Assembly: GCA_023434265.1 (NCBI GenBank)
Contig: JAEYTA010000202.1
Coordinates: 1 to 64,000, forward strand
Origin: Pseudomonadota bacterium
GTDB lineage: Bacteria; Pseudomonadota; Alphaproteobacteria; Caulobacterales; Caulobacteraceae
Direction of reading: 5' to 3'
Length of the DNA: 64,000 nucleotides
The position numbers and the translations under genes were made by a program. The notes beneath the pieces were generated by a model that ran no database searches, was not told where the DNA came from, and was given only the letters and a program-made list of their open reading frames with translations. Numbering within the stretch: the stretch's first letter is position 1; every line of letters starts with the position of its first letter. Below are positions 1-6,902 of the stretch, one piece after another.

Positions 1-144
1 GCGTTCGGCGCGGGCGCCGCCATCGCCGCCGCGGGCCTCGCGGGCCTGCTCCCGGCCATCGCCGCGGCCGGGGTTCTGGGCGTCGGCCGCCGCCGGGGCC
101 ACGGTCAGGGCGAGGGCGGCGGCGAGGGGCATGAGGGTGTTCAT
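1..144 (-). CDS. Secreted Arg/Gly-rich hypothetical protein (5' part only)
   Basis: Only the first 48 codons lie in the window; the gene runs off the left edge. The N terminus MNTLMPLAAALALTVAP is a Sec signal peptide with a probable cleavage after ADA. The mature part opens with a charged stretch rich in Arg, Gly, Asp and Glu (GRGDGREQAREARGG). A strong Shine-Dalgarno GGAGG lies 5 nt before the ATG at 144. The composition recalls small periplasmic RcnB-like proteins common in Caulobacteraceae, but no diagnostic domain is visible in this fragment, so no function is assigned. Confidence 0.7.
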   Translation of the reverse strand, partial: MNTLMPLAAALALTVAPAAADAQNPGRGDGREQAREARGGDGGARAER

Positions 145-269
145 GGATACCTCCGTCTTCCCCGGAAGAACGCGGGGCCGGGGGAGGCCGTTCCGGCGAC
201 AGGCCACGGGAACAGGCGGCCGGCCTGCCCGTTTCGCCCGCCAGAGGGGGCTTTCCGGAGGATTCCCCC

Positions 270-800
270 ATGCAGAAATTGATCTTCACCACCCTCGCCG
301 GCGCGGCCCTGCTGGCCGCGGCGCCGGCCGCCGCCCAGGTCGCCGGAGGCCTGACCGGCCGGGTCGGCGGCAACGTGCAGGTGCAGCCGCCGCGCACCGG
401 TCCGGCGGTCGGTCATGTCGGAGACACGGTGGGCGACGCCCGTGACCTCGCCCGGGGCGCCGTCCGCGACGGCCGCGACCTGGCCCGCGACGCCCGGCCG
501 GACGCCGATGTGAACGCCCGCGCCAACGCCCGCGCCGACCTGCGCGCGGACCGCGACGGAGCCGAGGTCGACGCGGCCCTGAGGACCGGGGTCGCCGTCC
601 GCAGCTCGGACGGCGCCGATCTCGGCTCGATCGTCGAGGTGACCCGCAACGAGGCGGGACGGGCGGTGCAATTCCTGGTCCGCTCGGCCGACGGAACGCT
701 GCGCATGGTTCCGGCCGGGGCGGTCAGCGTGGACGGCGGCGTGATCGTCACCGGCTGGACCGAAAGCCAGTTCCAGCAGCACCCCGCCGACCGGCGCTAG
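270..800 (+). CDS. Secreted PRC-barrel-like hypothetical protein
   Basis: This 176-residue protein has a clear signal peptide (about residues 1-22, ending APAAAQ), then an Arg/Asp/Ala-rich low-complexity segment at about 45-95 (repeated ARDLARGA / GRDLARDA type units). The C-terminal part at about 105-165 (TGVAVRSSDGADLGSIVEV, then a VQFLV...VPAGAVSV pattern) resembles a PRC-barrel fold. It is probably periplasmic. GGAGG lies 8 nt before the ATG. It is divergent from the secreted protein at 1-144, and the next gene starts 4 nt after its stop. Its specific role is unknown. Confidence 0.75.
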   Translation: MQKLIFTTLAGAALLAAAPAAAQVAGGLTGRVGGNVQVQPPRTGPAVGHVGDTVGDARDLARGAVRDGRDLARDARPDADVNARANARADLRADRDGAEVDAALRTGVAVRSSDGADLGSIVEVTRNEAGRAVQFLVRSADGTLRMVPAGAVSVDGGVIVTGWTESQFQQHPADRR

Positions 801-804
801 GCGC

Positions 805-1308
805 GTGGCGCGGGCGTCGCGGCCGGAGCCGCGCATCTATCTGGACTGCGACGGGGTGCTGGCCGACTTCGACCGCGGCGCCGAGGCAGTGCTGGGCATG
901 CCGTCGCGGCGCTTCGAGGCGCGCTTCGGCCTGAGGGCGTTCTGGTCCCGGCTGGCCTCGGCCGAGGATTTCTTCGATCGGCTCGAGCTGATGCCCGACG
1001 GCATGGAGCTGTACGGGGCGGTGCGCCATCGCGACCCGGTGATCCTGACCGGCCTGCCGCGCGGCGGCTGGGCCGAGGCGCAGAAGCGGCGCTGGGCGGC
1101 GCGGCATTTCCCCGGCGTGGAGGTGATCACCACCAGTTCCGCCCTGAAGCGAGAGCACTGCCACCCCGGCGACGTGCTGGTCGACGACACGGTGAAGTTC
1201 CGCCACCTGTGGGAGCAGGAGGGCGGGGTGTTCATCCCGCACACCAGCGCGGCGGAGTCGGTGGCCGAACTGCGCCGGCTGGGCTTTCTCGAGCCCGCCG
1301 CGGCTTGA
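805..1308 (+). CDS. HAD-superfamily 5'(3')-deoxyribonucleotidase-like hydrolase
   Basis: The 167-residue cytosolic protein shows the haloacid dehalogenase motifs in order: motif I YLDCDGVLADF (nucleophile and acid Asp), motif II ILTGLP, a Lys in SALKREHC, and the acidic motif IV VLVDDTVKF. The DCDGVLADFD signature and size match the NT5C-type 5'-nucleotidase group, which removes phosphate from (deoxy)nucleotides. The exact substrate cannot be read from the sequence. The start is GTG, 4 nt after the preceding stop; the next in-frame ATG would remove motif I. Confidence 0.8.
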   Translation: MARASRPEPRIYLDCDGVLADFDRGAEAVLGMPSRRFEARFGLRAFWSRLASAEDFFDRLELMPDGMELYGAVRHRDPVILTGLPRGGWAEAQKRRWAARHFPGVEVITTSSALKREHCHPGDVLVDDTVKFRHLWEQEGGVFIPHTSAAESVAELRRLGFLEPAAA

Positions 1309-1370
1309 TCGACGCGGCGGGGCGTCCTAGAGCCGGATCACCGGCCCCGGCCGGACGAAGAGGTTCATCC

Positions 1371-1676
1371 ATGCTCGCCCGCATCTACCGCCCCGCCAAG
1401 ACCGCCATGCAGTCCGGCAAGGCCAAGTCGAGAGACTGGCGGCTGGAGTTCGAGCCGGCCTCGGCGCGGACCATCGACCCGCTGATGGGCTGGACCTCGT
1501 CCTCGGACATGAACGGCCAGGTGCGGCTGAGCTTCGACACCAGGGAGGAGGCGATCGCCTACGCCGAGCGTTACGGCATCCCCTTCCGCCTGCACGAGCC
1601 GCAGGAGCCGCCGGTGATCCTCAAGGCCTATGCGGATAATTTCGCCACCTATCGCAAGCAGCCCTGGACGCATTGA
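1371..1676 (+). CDS. NDUFS4-like Complex I accessory subunit (ETC complex I subunit family)
   Basis: This 101-residue protein begins MLARIYRPAKTAMQSGKA and contains the family hallmarks WRLEFEP, PLMGWTSSSDM and the C-terminal YADNFATYRKQPWTH. These match the bacterial homologues of the mitochondrial 18-kDa NDUFS4 subunit, which associates with the peripheral arm of NADH:quinone oxidoreductase. Alphaproteobacteria commonly encode it away from the nuo operon, as here. The ATG at 1371 is preceded by GAAGAGG. An in-frame extension to 1209 overlaps the HAD gene and is not family-like, so it is rejected. Confidence 0.85.
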   Translation: MLARIYRPAKTAMQSGKAKSRDWRLEFEPASARTIDPLMGWTSSSDMNGQVRLSFDTREEAIAYAERYGIPFRLHEPQEPPVILKAYADNFATYRKQPWTH

Positions 1677-1774
1677 TCGGCCCGCGGGCGATCAAGGCTT
1701 TCTTGGTGGGCCTATCGCCCTTCGGGCTACTTGAGGCCCGTTGGGGCAAGTGGCCAAGCGATCGGCCTGCGGGC
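1675..1774 (+). repeat. Structured spacer with hairpin and 15-bp direct repeat
   Basis: The gap between the NDUFS4-like gene and tRNA-Arg holds an imperfect direct repeat, GATCGGCCCGCGGGC at 1675-1689 and GATCGGCCTGCGGGC at 1760-1774 (one mismatch). Between them is a strong hairpin at 1708-1739 with outer arms GGGCCT/AGGCCC and an inner GCCC-TTC-GGGC stem. No T-tract follows, so it is not a classical intrinsic terminator. It may be a transcript-end or processing structure upstream of the tRNA. Confidence 0.5.
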
Positions 1775-1824
1775 CGCGGTTTGCGCCCGGGCCGCTTCGC
1801 GCTAGTTGAACTCCATGCCCCCGG

Positions 1825-1901
1825 GCGCCCTTAGCTCAGCTGGATAGAGCACCCGCCTTCTAAGCGGACGGTCGCAGGTTCGAATCCTGCAGGGCGCGCC
1901 A
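1825..1901 (+). tRNA. tRNA-Arg (anticodon TCT)
   Basis: A 77-nt cloverleaf can be folded by eye. The acceptor GCGCCCT pairs with AGGGCGC, the D arm is GCTC...GAGC, the anticodon arm has loop CTTCTAA giving anticodon TCT, the T arm is GCAGG-TTCGAAT-CCTGC, the discriminator is G, and CCA is encoded. TCT reads AGA/AGG arginine codons, which are rare in a G+C-rich genome. The 3' end borders a lower-G+C orphan gene, but I found no second copy of the tRNA 3' end that would mark an attachment site. Confidence 0.97.
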
Positions 1902-1940
1902 TGGGGCGTTTGGTCAGGGATCGCTGGGGCAGGCATTGCG

Positions 1941-2003
1941 GGAAGCGGACCTACGGAGCTTCCGCAACGGGTTGAAAGTCGACAGACGTCTAGGGTGGGA
2001 AGG
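1941..2003. repeat. Probable degenerate interspersed repeat (left piece)
   Basis: The stretch contains GGAAGC...GCTTCC arms (1941-1946 and 1958-1963) followed by GCAACGGGTTGAAAGTC and TAGGGTGGGAAGG. This resembles the intergenic repeats of alphaproteobacteria built from GCAATGGGTGGAAAGCGG / GTCCGCTATGGGTCGGAA modules. The match is from memory and is degenerate. A second module of the same type lies at 2501-2520, on the other side of the orphan gene. Confidence 0.4.
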
Positions 2004-2013
2004 AGGCAGTGGC

Positions 2014-2472
2014 TCAGTCCGACCGCAAGCCGTCGAGCCAGTCGCTGTTTACAAGCAGATGTGACACATGGCTCACGTCGATGGCGGCATCAGCCGACTG
2101 GATTGGTGGAGCTTCGTGCGGGAGACACACGAAGGCTTGCCCGTCATATCCGTAGAAGACGGCTCGACACGTCACGAGCGAGCGGATCAGCATCCACTGT
2201 CCGCTATTCGGGTCCCCACAGGCCACCAATGCCGCCCGTAGCGTCTCCCTGTCCCGCAGTTGAACGACCTCGGCGTAGCCATACCGCTCGGTCATCGCGA
2301 GCGGCGACTTTGACGCCTCACCTCCGTGCCTCATCCCGAACAGGGCGGGGTCAATCAGCAGGTGAGGCAGGATGAGGTCAGCGATCGGTTCGATACATGC
2401 TCTCAGCCGGGCGTCGACCTCGGCTTGCTCGGCGATCTGCGAGACGGCGGCCTGGACCAAATAGAGCTTCAT
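2014..2472 (-). CDS. Orphan hypothetical protein, lower G+C
   Basis: I do not recognise this 152-residue protein (MKLYLVQAAVSQIAEQAEV... to WLDGLRSD). It looks soluble and mixed alpha/beta, with a His/Arg-containing middle (LFGMRHGGEASKSP) and a C-terminal YGYDGQAFVCLPHEAPP segment. The frame is open to an ATG at 2529, but the extra 19 codons include GFRPIADIR, the well-known translation of an alphaproteobacterial intergenic repeat. I therefore prefer the ATG at 2472, with GGCGGTGAG just upstream. Its base composition is visibly less G+C-rich than its neighbours. Together with the tRNA and flanking repeat pieces, this suggests acquired or fast-evolving DNA. Confidence 0.6.
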   Translation of the reverse strand: MKLYLVQAAVSQIAEQAEVDARLRACIEPIADLILPHLLIDPALFGMRHGGEASKSPLAMTERYGYAEVVQLRDRETLRAALVACGDPNSGQWMLIRSLVTCRAVFYGYDGQAFVCLPHEAPPIQSADAAIDVSHVSHLLVNSDWLDGLRSD

Positions 2473-2500
2473 CTCACCGCCGTAACAGATGATCTGGCGG

Positions 2501-2520
2501 ATGTCCGCTATGGGTCGGAA
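2501..2520. repeat. Interspersed-repeat module encoding FRPIADI on the minus strand
   Basis: ATGTCCGCTATGGGTCGGAA matches the core of a repeat widespread in intergenic DNA of sphingomonads and caulobacters. Its minus-strand reading gives FRPIADI, a peptide often seen in spurious ORFs. Here it sits immediately upstream of the orphan gene's likely true start. Confidence 0.6.
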
Positions 2521-2567
2521 CCCCACCATCGCCCAAGAGCCGGGAGCCGACGCCGCTCCCCGGCCTG

Positions 2568-3647
2568 TCAGTGCAGCTTCGGCGACTCCGCCTCCACCAG
2601 CGCCTCAATCGCCGCCAGCGCGCCTTCCAGCGCGGCGAAGGTGAGGTTGTCGGCGCGGTCGTTGTCGGTGAAGTGGGGCAGGGCCATGCGGTAGATGGCG
2701 TGGGCGACGGCGAGGCCCGAAGGGCAGACGGCGTCGAGCTCCACGCCGCCCTCGTAGGTGCTGAGGCCGCTCTCGTCGATCATGCGGATGCGGCAGGGCA
2801 GGTCCGGCGGCGCGAGGGCGTAGCCGTAGACGGCGTCGAAGCACAGGCGGGTCAGGCCGGGCTCGGCGTTGAACAGGATCTCGGCGTGCGGGGCCCCGGC
2901 GGCCAGCTGCAGGGCGGCGCGGAGCAGGTGATCGATGCCGTCGCCCACGTAGCTGCCGCCCATCTCGGCGAACTGGTCGCCGACGCGGACGCTCAGGGTG
3001 TGCCAGCCATGGCTCTCGAAGGTGAATTCGAAAGCAGGGTCGGGACAGGGCGGCGGCTCGGGCGCGGGCGGCGGCGGGGGCCGGGAGGGGACGTCGGGGG
3101 CCGGCTTGCGGCCGATCGGACCGACGAGACGGGCCAGCCGCTGGCGCACCTTCGGCGGGCCGCCGAGGAAGGCGGGCAGCCAGCGCATCGCACGATGGCG
3201 CGCCAGCCGGTCGAGCGCGGCCTGCAGGCCTTCGGCCGCCGGCCCAAGCTGGGCCTTCTGGCAGCGGACGCTGAGCCTGAGGTCGGCGGCGTAGAAGCGA
3301 TACTGCACCTCGCAGTACGCCCCGCTCGCCGGGCCGTCGTAGCGGGTGACGCGGAGGCCAAGAGAGCCGCCGTCCGAGGGCAGGACCACCTCGCCCGAGT
3401 CCTGCCGCGCCAGCTCGCGCAGGGCCGCGACGAAGGTCGTGAGGGGGCCCTTGTGGATCAGCGGGCCGCGCGTGTGCATCAGGGTCTCGAAGTGGTCGCC
3501 GACGTAGAGGACGACGTCCAGCGCGCCCGTGGAGCCGTGCGGCCCCTCGATCCACAGGCTCAGCGCGCCGAGGACCGCGTCCGGGGGGCGCGGCGGCATC
3601 AACTCGGGGCCCGTGGGGTCCGAATAGATGGGGTGCGGCTCGGTCAT
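2568..3647 (-). CDS. Hypothetical protein with two tandem copies of one domain
   Basis: This 359-residue protein has no signal peptide or membrane segment and I cannot assign a family. It consists of an N-terminal unit (about residues 25-130), a basic linker with a proline-rich run (about 188-205, PSRPPPPPAPEPPP) and a C-terminal unit (about 210-345). The two halves share a pattern: LSLWIEGPHG / FTFESHGWHTLSV, then VGDHFETL / VGDQFAEM, then a helix TTFVAALRELA / DHLLRAALQLA, then a glycine-rich strand before GLRVTRYDG / GLTRLCFDA. That points to an internal duplication. It stands alone between the orphan gene and xthA. Confidence 0.75.
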   Translation of the reverse strand: MTEPHPIYSDPTGPELMPPRPPDAVLGALSLWIEGPHGSTGALDVVLYVGDHFETLMHTRGPLIHKGPLTTFVAALRELARQDSGEVVLPSDGGSLGLRVTRYDGPASGAYCEVQYRFYAADLRLSVRCQKAQLGPAAEGLQAALDRLARHRAMRWLPAFLGGPPKVRQRLARLVGPIGRKPAPDVPSRPPPPPAPEPPPCPDPAFEFTFESHGWHTLSVRVGDQFAEMGGSYVGDGIDHLLRAALQLAAGAPHAEILFNAEPGLTRLCFDAVYGYALAPPDLPCRIRMIDESGLSTYEGGVELDAVCPSGLAVAHAIYRMALPHFTDNDRADNLTFAALEGALAAIEALVEAESPKLH

Positions 3648-3742
3648 GCGGCCTCGGGGCGTTGGAGTCGCGTCAGCCTAGCATCCAAATCGCATGGCGG
3701 AGCTTACGGAAACCGACGGCGCGGCGGCGTCGTTGAGGGCCG

Positions 3743-4516
3743 GTGAAGATCGCGACCTTCAACATCAACGGCGTCAACACGCGGCTGGAGAACCTGCTGG
3801 CGTGGCTGGCCGAGGCGAGGCCGGAGGTCGCCTGCCTGCAGGAGCTGAAGGCGACCGACGCGCAGTTTCCGGCCAAGGCGCTCCGCGAGGCGGGCTACCA
3901 CGCGGCGTGGCTGGGCGAGCATCGCTGGAACGGGGTGGCCATCCTGTCGCGGATCGGCGCGCCGGTGGTGACGCGGCGCGGGCTGCCGGGCGACGCCGGC
4001 GACGCGCAGAGCCGCTACATCGAGGCGGCGGTGGGCGGGGTGCTGGTCGCCTCGCTGTACCTGCCCAACGGCAATCCGCAGCCGGGGCCGAAGTTCGACT
4101 ACAAGCTGGCGTGGATGGCGCGGCTGAACGCCCATGCGGCGACGCTGCTGGCGACCGGCGCGCCGGTGGTGCTGGCCGGGGACTACAATGTCGTGCCGAC
4201 CGAGGCCGACATCTACAACAGCCGCTCGTGGAAGAAGGACGCCCTGCTGCAGCCGGAGAGCCGGGCGGCGTTCGCGGCGCTGCTGGCGCAGGGCTGGACG
4301 GACGCGCTGCGGGAGCGGTTTCCGCACGACCCGCCGCCGTGGACCTTCTGGCAGTATTTCCGGCAGGCATGGGAGCGGGACGCGGGCTTGCGGATCGACC
4401 ATCTGCTGCTCAGCCCGGCGGCGGCGGAGCGGCTGAGCGACGCGGGGGTGGACCGGGCGGTGCGGGGGCGGGAGCGGGCCAGCGACCACGCGCCCGTATG
4501 GATCACGCTGGACTGA
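3743..4516 (+). CDS. xthA: Exodeoxyribonuclease III (AP endonuclease)
   Basis: This 257-residue member of the EEP/ExoIII family cleaves DNA 5' to abasic sites and removes 3' blocking groups in base-excision repair. Visible motifs are KIATFNINGVNTR at the start, the metal-binding Glu34 in CLQELKATD, YLPNGNP, the GDYNVVPTEAD loop, and the C-terminal SDHAPVWITLD with the catalytic Asp-His. The length is normal for the family. Translation begins at GTG 3743. The 3' end overlaps the convergent C-S lyase gene by 14 bp. Confidence 0.95.
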   Translation: MKIATFNINGVNTRLENLLAWLAEARPEVACLQELKATDAQFPAKALREAGYHAAWLGEHRWNGVAILSRIGAPVVTRRGLPGDAGDAQSRYIEAAVGGVLVASLYLPNGNPQPGPKFDYKLAWMARLNAHAATLLATGAPVVLAGDYNVVPTEADIYNSRSWKKDALLQPESRAAFAALLAQGWTDALRERFPHDPPPWTFWQYFRQAWERDAGLRIDHLLLSPAAAERLSDAGVDRAVRGRERASDHAPVWITLD

Positions 4517-5681
4517 GGGCTGCGCGCCAGGCGGTCAGCCCCGCCTCCAGATCGGCGATCAGGTCGGCGGGGTCCTCGAGGCCGATGTGGAGGCGGAGCA
4601 GCTCGCCGGCCAGTTTCGGCGGGTGTTCGCGGAAGGCCAGCTGGCCGGTCTCGTGGGTGATCAGGCTCTCGAAGCCGCCCCAGGAGTAGCCGAGGCCGAA
4701 CAGCTCCAGCGCCGACATCAGGGCGTGGGCGCTGGCCTCGGTCCCGCCGTTCATGACCACGCCGAACAGGGAGGCGGCGCCGGCGTAGTCGCGGGACCAC
4801 AGGGCGTGGCCGGGCGACGAGGGCAGGGCGGGGTGGAGGACGGCGGCGACCTCGGGCCGGGTCTGCAGCCACTCGGCGACCCGGAGCGCCGAGCGGGCCT
4901 GTTCGGCGTAGCGCAGCGCCAGGGTGCGCAGGCCGCGCAGGGCCAGCCAGGCGTCGTCGGGGGAGACGCGCCAGCCGAGGTCCTCGATCGTGTCGGCGAT
5001 GCGGCGGCCGAGGGCGGGGTCGGCGACGGCGATGGCGCCCATCAGCAGGTCGGAGTGGCCGGCGGCGTATTTGGTCAGGGCCTGGACGCTGACGTCGACG
5101 CCGTGGGCGAGGGGGCGGAAGGCGAGGCCGGCGGCCCAGGTGTCGTCCATCACCGTCAGCACGCCGCGGGCGCGGCAGGCGGCGGCCAGCGCGGGGACGT
5201 CGACCAGCTCGAAGGTCAGGGAGGCGGGCGATTCGATGAGCAGGACGCGGGTGCGGTCGTCGAGGGCGGCGAGGATGTCGTCGGTCGCGGAGTCGGCGGG
5301 GTGGAAGGTGGTCTCCACGCCGCGCGGCTTGAGCCAGCGGTTGAGGAAACGGCGGGTCGGGCCGTAAAGGGCGTCGGTGGCCAGCACCCGGTCGCCGGGG
5401 CGGAGCAGGGCCAGCAGGGGGACGGTGACGGCGGCGAGGCCGGAGGGGACCAGCCAGGCGTCGACGGCGCCTTCGAGATCGGCGACGGCGGCGCGCAGCT
5501 CGCGGGCGGCGGACAGGTCCTCGATGCCGTAGACCGGGCCGGCGCCCTCGTCGCGCATGGCGGCGGGGTCGTCGTTGAGCAGGGTCGAGGCGCGTTCGAC
5601 CGGCGGCGAGACGGGGCGGCGGCCCCGTCCGCGGCGGGTGGCGCCGCCGATCAGGCGGGTGCGGTCGGATCGTTCGCTCAT
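4503..5681 (-). CDS. metC: Cystathionine beta-lyase / PLP-dependent C-S lyase
   Basis: This 392-residue Cys/Met-metabolism PLP enzyme (fold type I) shows YGIEDLSAARELRAAVADLEG at about residues 50-70, the TDALYGPTRRF substrate loop, DDTWAAG with the cofactor-binding Asp, and the Schiff-base lysine at about K204 in ALTKYAAGHSD. The family cleaves cystathionine to homocysteine, pyruvate and ammonia. Closest by eye is MetC rather than the gamma-acting enzymes, but this is inference. The frame extends to 5771; the start at 5681 (MSERSDRTRLIGG) is the usual family N terminus. It overlaps xthA tail to tail. Confidence 0.87.
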   Translation of the reverse strand: MSERSDRTRLIGGATRRGRGRRPVSPPVERASTLLNDDPAAMRDEGAGPVYGIEDLSAARELRAAVADLEGAVDAWLVPSGLAAVTVPLLALLRPGDRVLATDALYGPTRRFLNRWLKPRGVETTFHPADSATDDILAALDDRTRVLLIESPASLTFELVDVPALAAACRARGVLTVMDDTWAAGLAFRPLAHGVDVSVQALTKYAAGHSDLLMGAIAVADPALGRRIADTIEDLGWRVSPDDAWLALRGLRTLALRYAEQARSALRVAEWLQTRPEVAAVLHPALPSSPGHALWSRDYAGAASLFGVVMNGGTEASAHALMSALELFGLGYSWGGFESLITHETGQLAFREHPPKLAGELLRLHIGLEDPADLIADLEAGLTAWRAALSPA

Positions 5682-5761
5682 CGCGTCTGCCCAAGGGTTG
5701 CGGTTCCCCCTCCAAGGGCCTCTAAAAAGGCGGGGGCGCAAGAGTGGCGGCGAGGCGCGGC

Positions 5762-6871
5762 ATGCGGACACGGACGGCGAGGCGATGGATGACCCGGGGC
5801 GCGGCCCTGGTCCTCGGGCTGACGCTGGCCGCCTGCGGCAGGGACGACGCCGCCGACGACGCGCCCGAGGTCGAGCCGGTCCCGACGGAAACCGCCGCGC
5901 CGGACTTCGACAGCCCGACGCTGGCCGCGGTGAAGCGGCGCGGGCGGCTGAACTGCGGCGTGCACGAGGGATTGGTGGGCTTCGCCTACACCGACAATCG
6001 CGGGCAGTGGCGCGGCTTCGACGCGGACTTCTGCCGGGCGCTGGCGGCGGCGGTGCTGGGCGATCCCAACGCGGTGCGCTTCGTGCCGCTGAACACCAGC
6101 CAGCGCTTCGAGGCCCTGCGCAGCGGGCGCATCGACGTGCTGTGGCGCAGTACCTCCTGGACGCTGGCGCGCGAGGCGCAGGAGGGGGTGCGGTTCGCCG
6201 GGGTCAACTATTACGACGGCCAGGGCTTCCTGGTGCGGCGGGCGCTGGATCTGGCCAGCGCGACCGAGCTGAACGGCGCGCGGGTCTGCGTGCAGCGCGA
6301 CTCGACCACCGAGCTGAACGTCGCCGACTGGTTCCGGGCGCGGGGGATCGAATACCGGCCGGTGGTCACCGCCAGCCAGGAGGCGGCGCGGGAGGCCTAT
6401 GCGCGCGAGGACTGCGACGCCTTCAGCGCCGACATCTCGGCGCTGGCGGCGGCCCGGACCCTGCTGCCCAATCCCGAACAACACGCCATCCTGCCGGACG
6501 TGATCTCCAAGGAGCCGCTGGGGCCGGCGGTGCGGCGCGGCGACGAGGCATGGACCTCGATCGTGCGCTGGACCCTGAACGGGCTGGTTCTCGCCGAGGA
6601 GCTGGGGGTGACCCGCGACAACGCCGGGCGGATGGCGGAGGAATCGCGCGACCCGGCGGTGCGGCGGCTGCTCGGCGCCGAGGGCGAGTTCGGGTCGATG
6701 CTCGGTCTGTCGAACGACTGGATGAAGAACGCCGTGGAAGCCGAAGGGAATTATGGCGAAATCTTCGCCCGCAATATCGGAGCGGATTCTTCTCTCGACC
6801 TGGCGCGCGGGCTCAACGCACAATGGAGCGCGCGGCCCGGCGGCTTGATCTACGCCCTGCCGATCCGATAA
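5762..6871 (+). CDS. Amino-acid-type ABC substrate-binding lipoprotein (AapJ/BztA-like)
   Basis: The 369-residue protein has a lipoprotein signal ending LTLAAC (lipobox Cys about residue 25) and an acidic linker. It then has a type II periplasmic binding fold with LNCGVHEGLVGFAYTDN, WRGFDADFCRALAAAVLGD, the VLWRSTSWTLARE segment, and late conserved LGLSNDWMKNAVEAEGNYGE and GLIYALP. This pattern is that of the general L-amino-acid binding proteins. No ABC permease or ATPase is nearby; the next gene is an ion-driven carboxylate/amino-acid symporter. ATG 5762 is chosen because GAGG lies 6 nt upstream; a GTG at 5744 is also in frame. Confidence 0.85.
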   Translation: MRTRTARRWMTRGAALVLGLTLAACGRDDAADDAPEVEPVPTETAAPDFDSPTLAAVKRRGRLNCGVHEGLVGFAYTDNRGQWRGFDADFCRALAAAVLGDPNAVRFVPLNTSQRFEALRSGRIDVLWRSTSWTLAREAQEGVRFAGVNYYDGQGFLVRRALDLASATELNGARVCVQRDSTTELNVADWFRARGIEYRPVVTASQEAAREAYAREDCDAFSADISALAAARTLLPNPEQHAILPDVISKEPLGPAVRRGDEAWTSIVRWTLNGLVLAEELGVTRDNAGRMAEESRDPAVRRLLGAEGEFGSMLGLSNDWMKNAVEAEGNYGEIFARNIGADSSLDLARGLNAQWSARPGGLIYALPIR

Positions 6872-6902
6872 CCACGCCGCCACAGGGGCCCGGGGGAGCT
6901 TG

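Noticed and set aside
1825..1901. tRNA-Arg as a prophage or island attachment site
   Set aside because: No integrase gene and no repeat of the tRNA 3' end were found in the following sequence.
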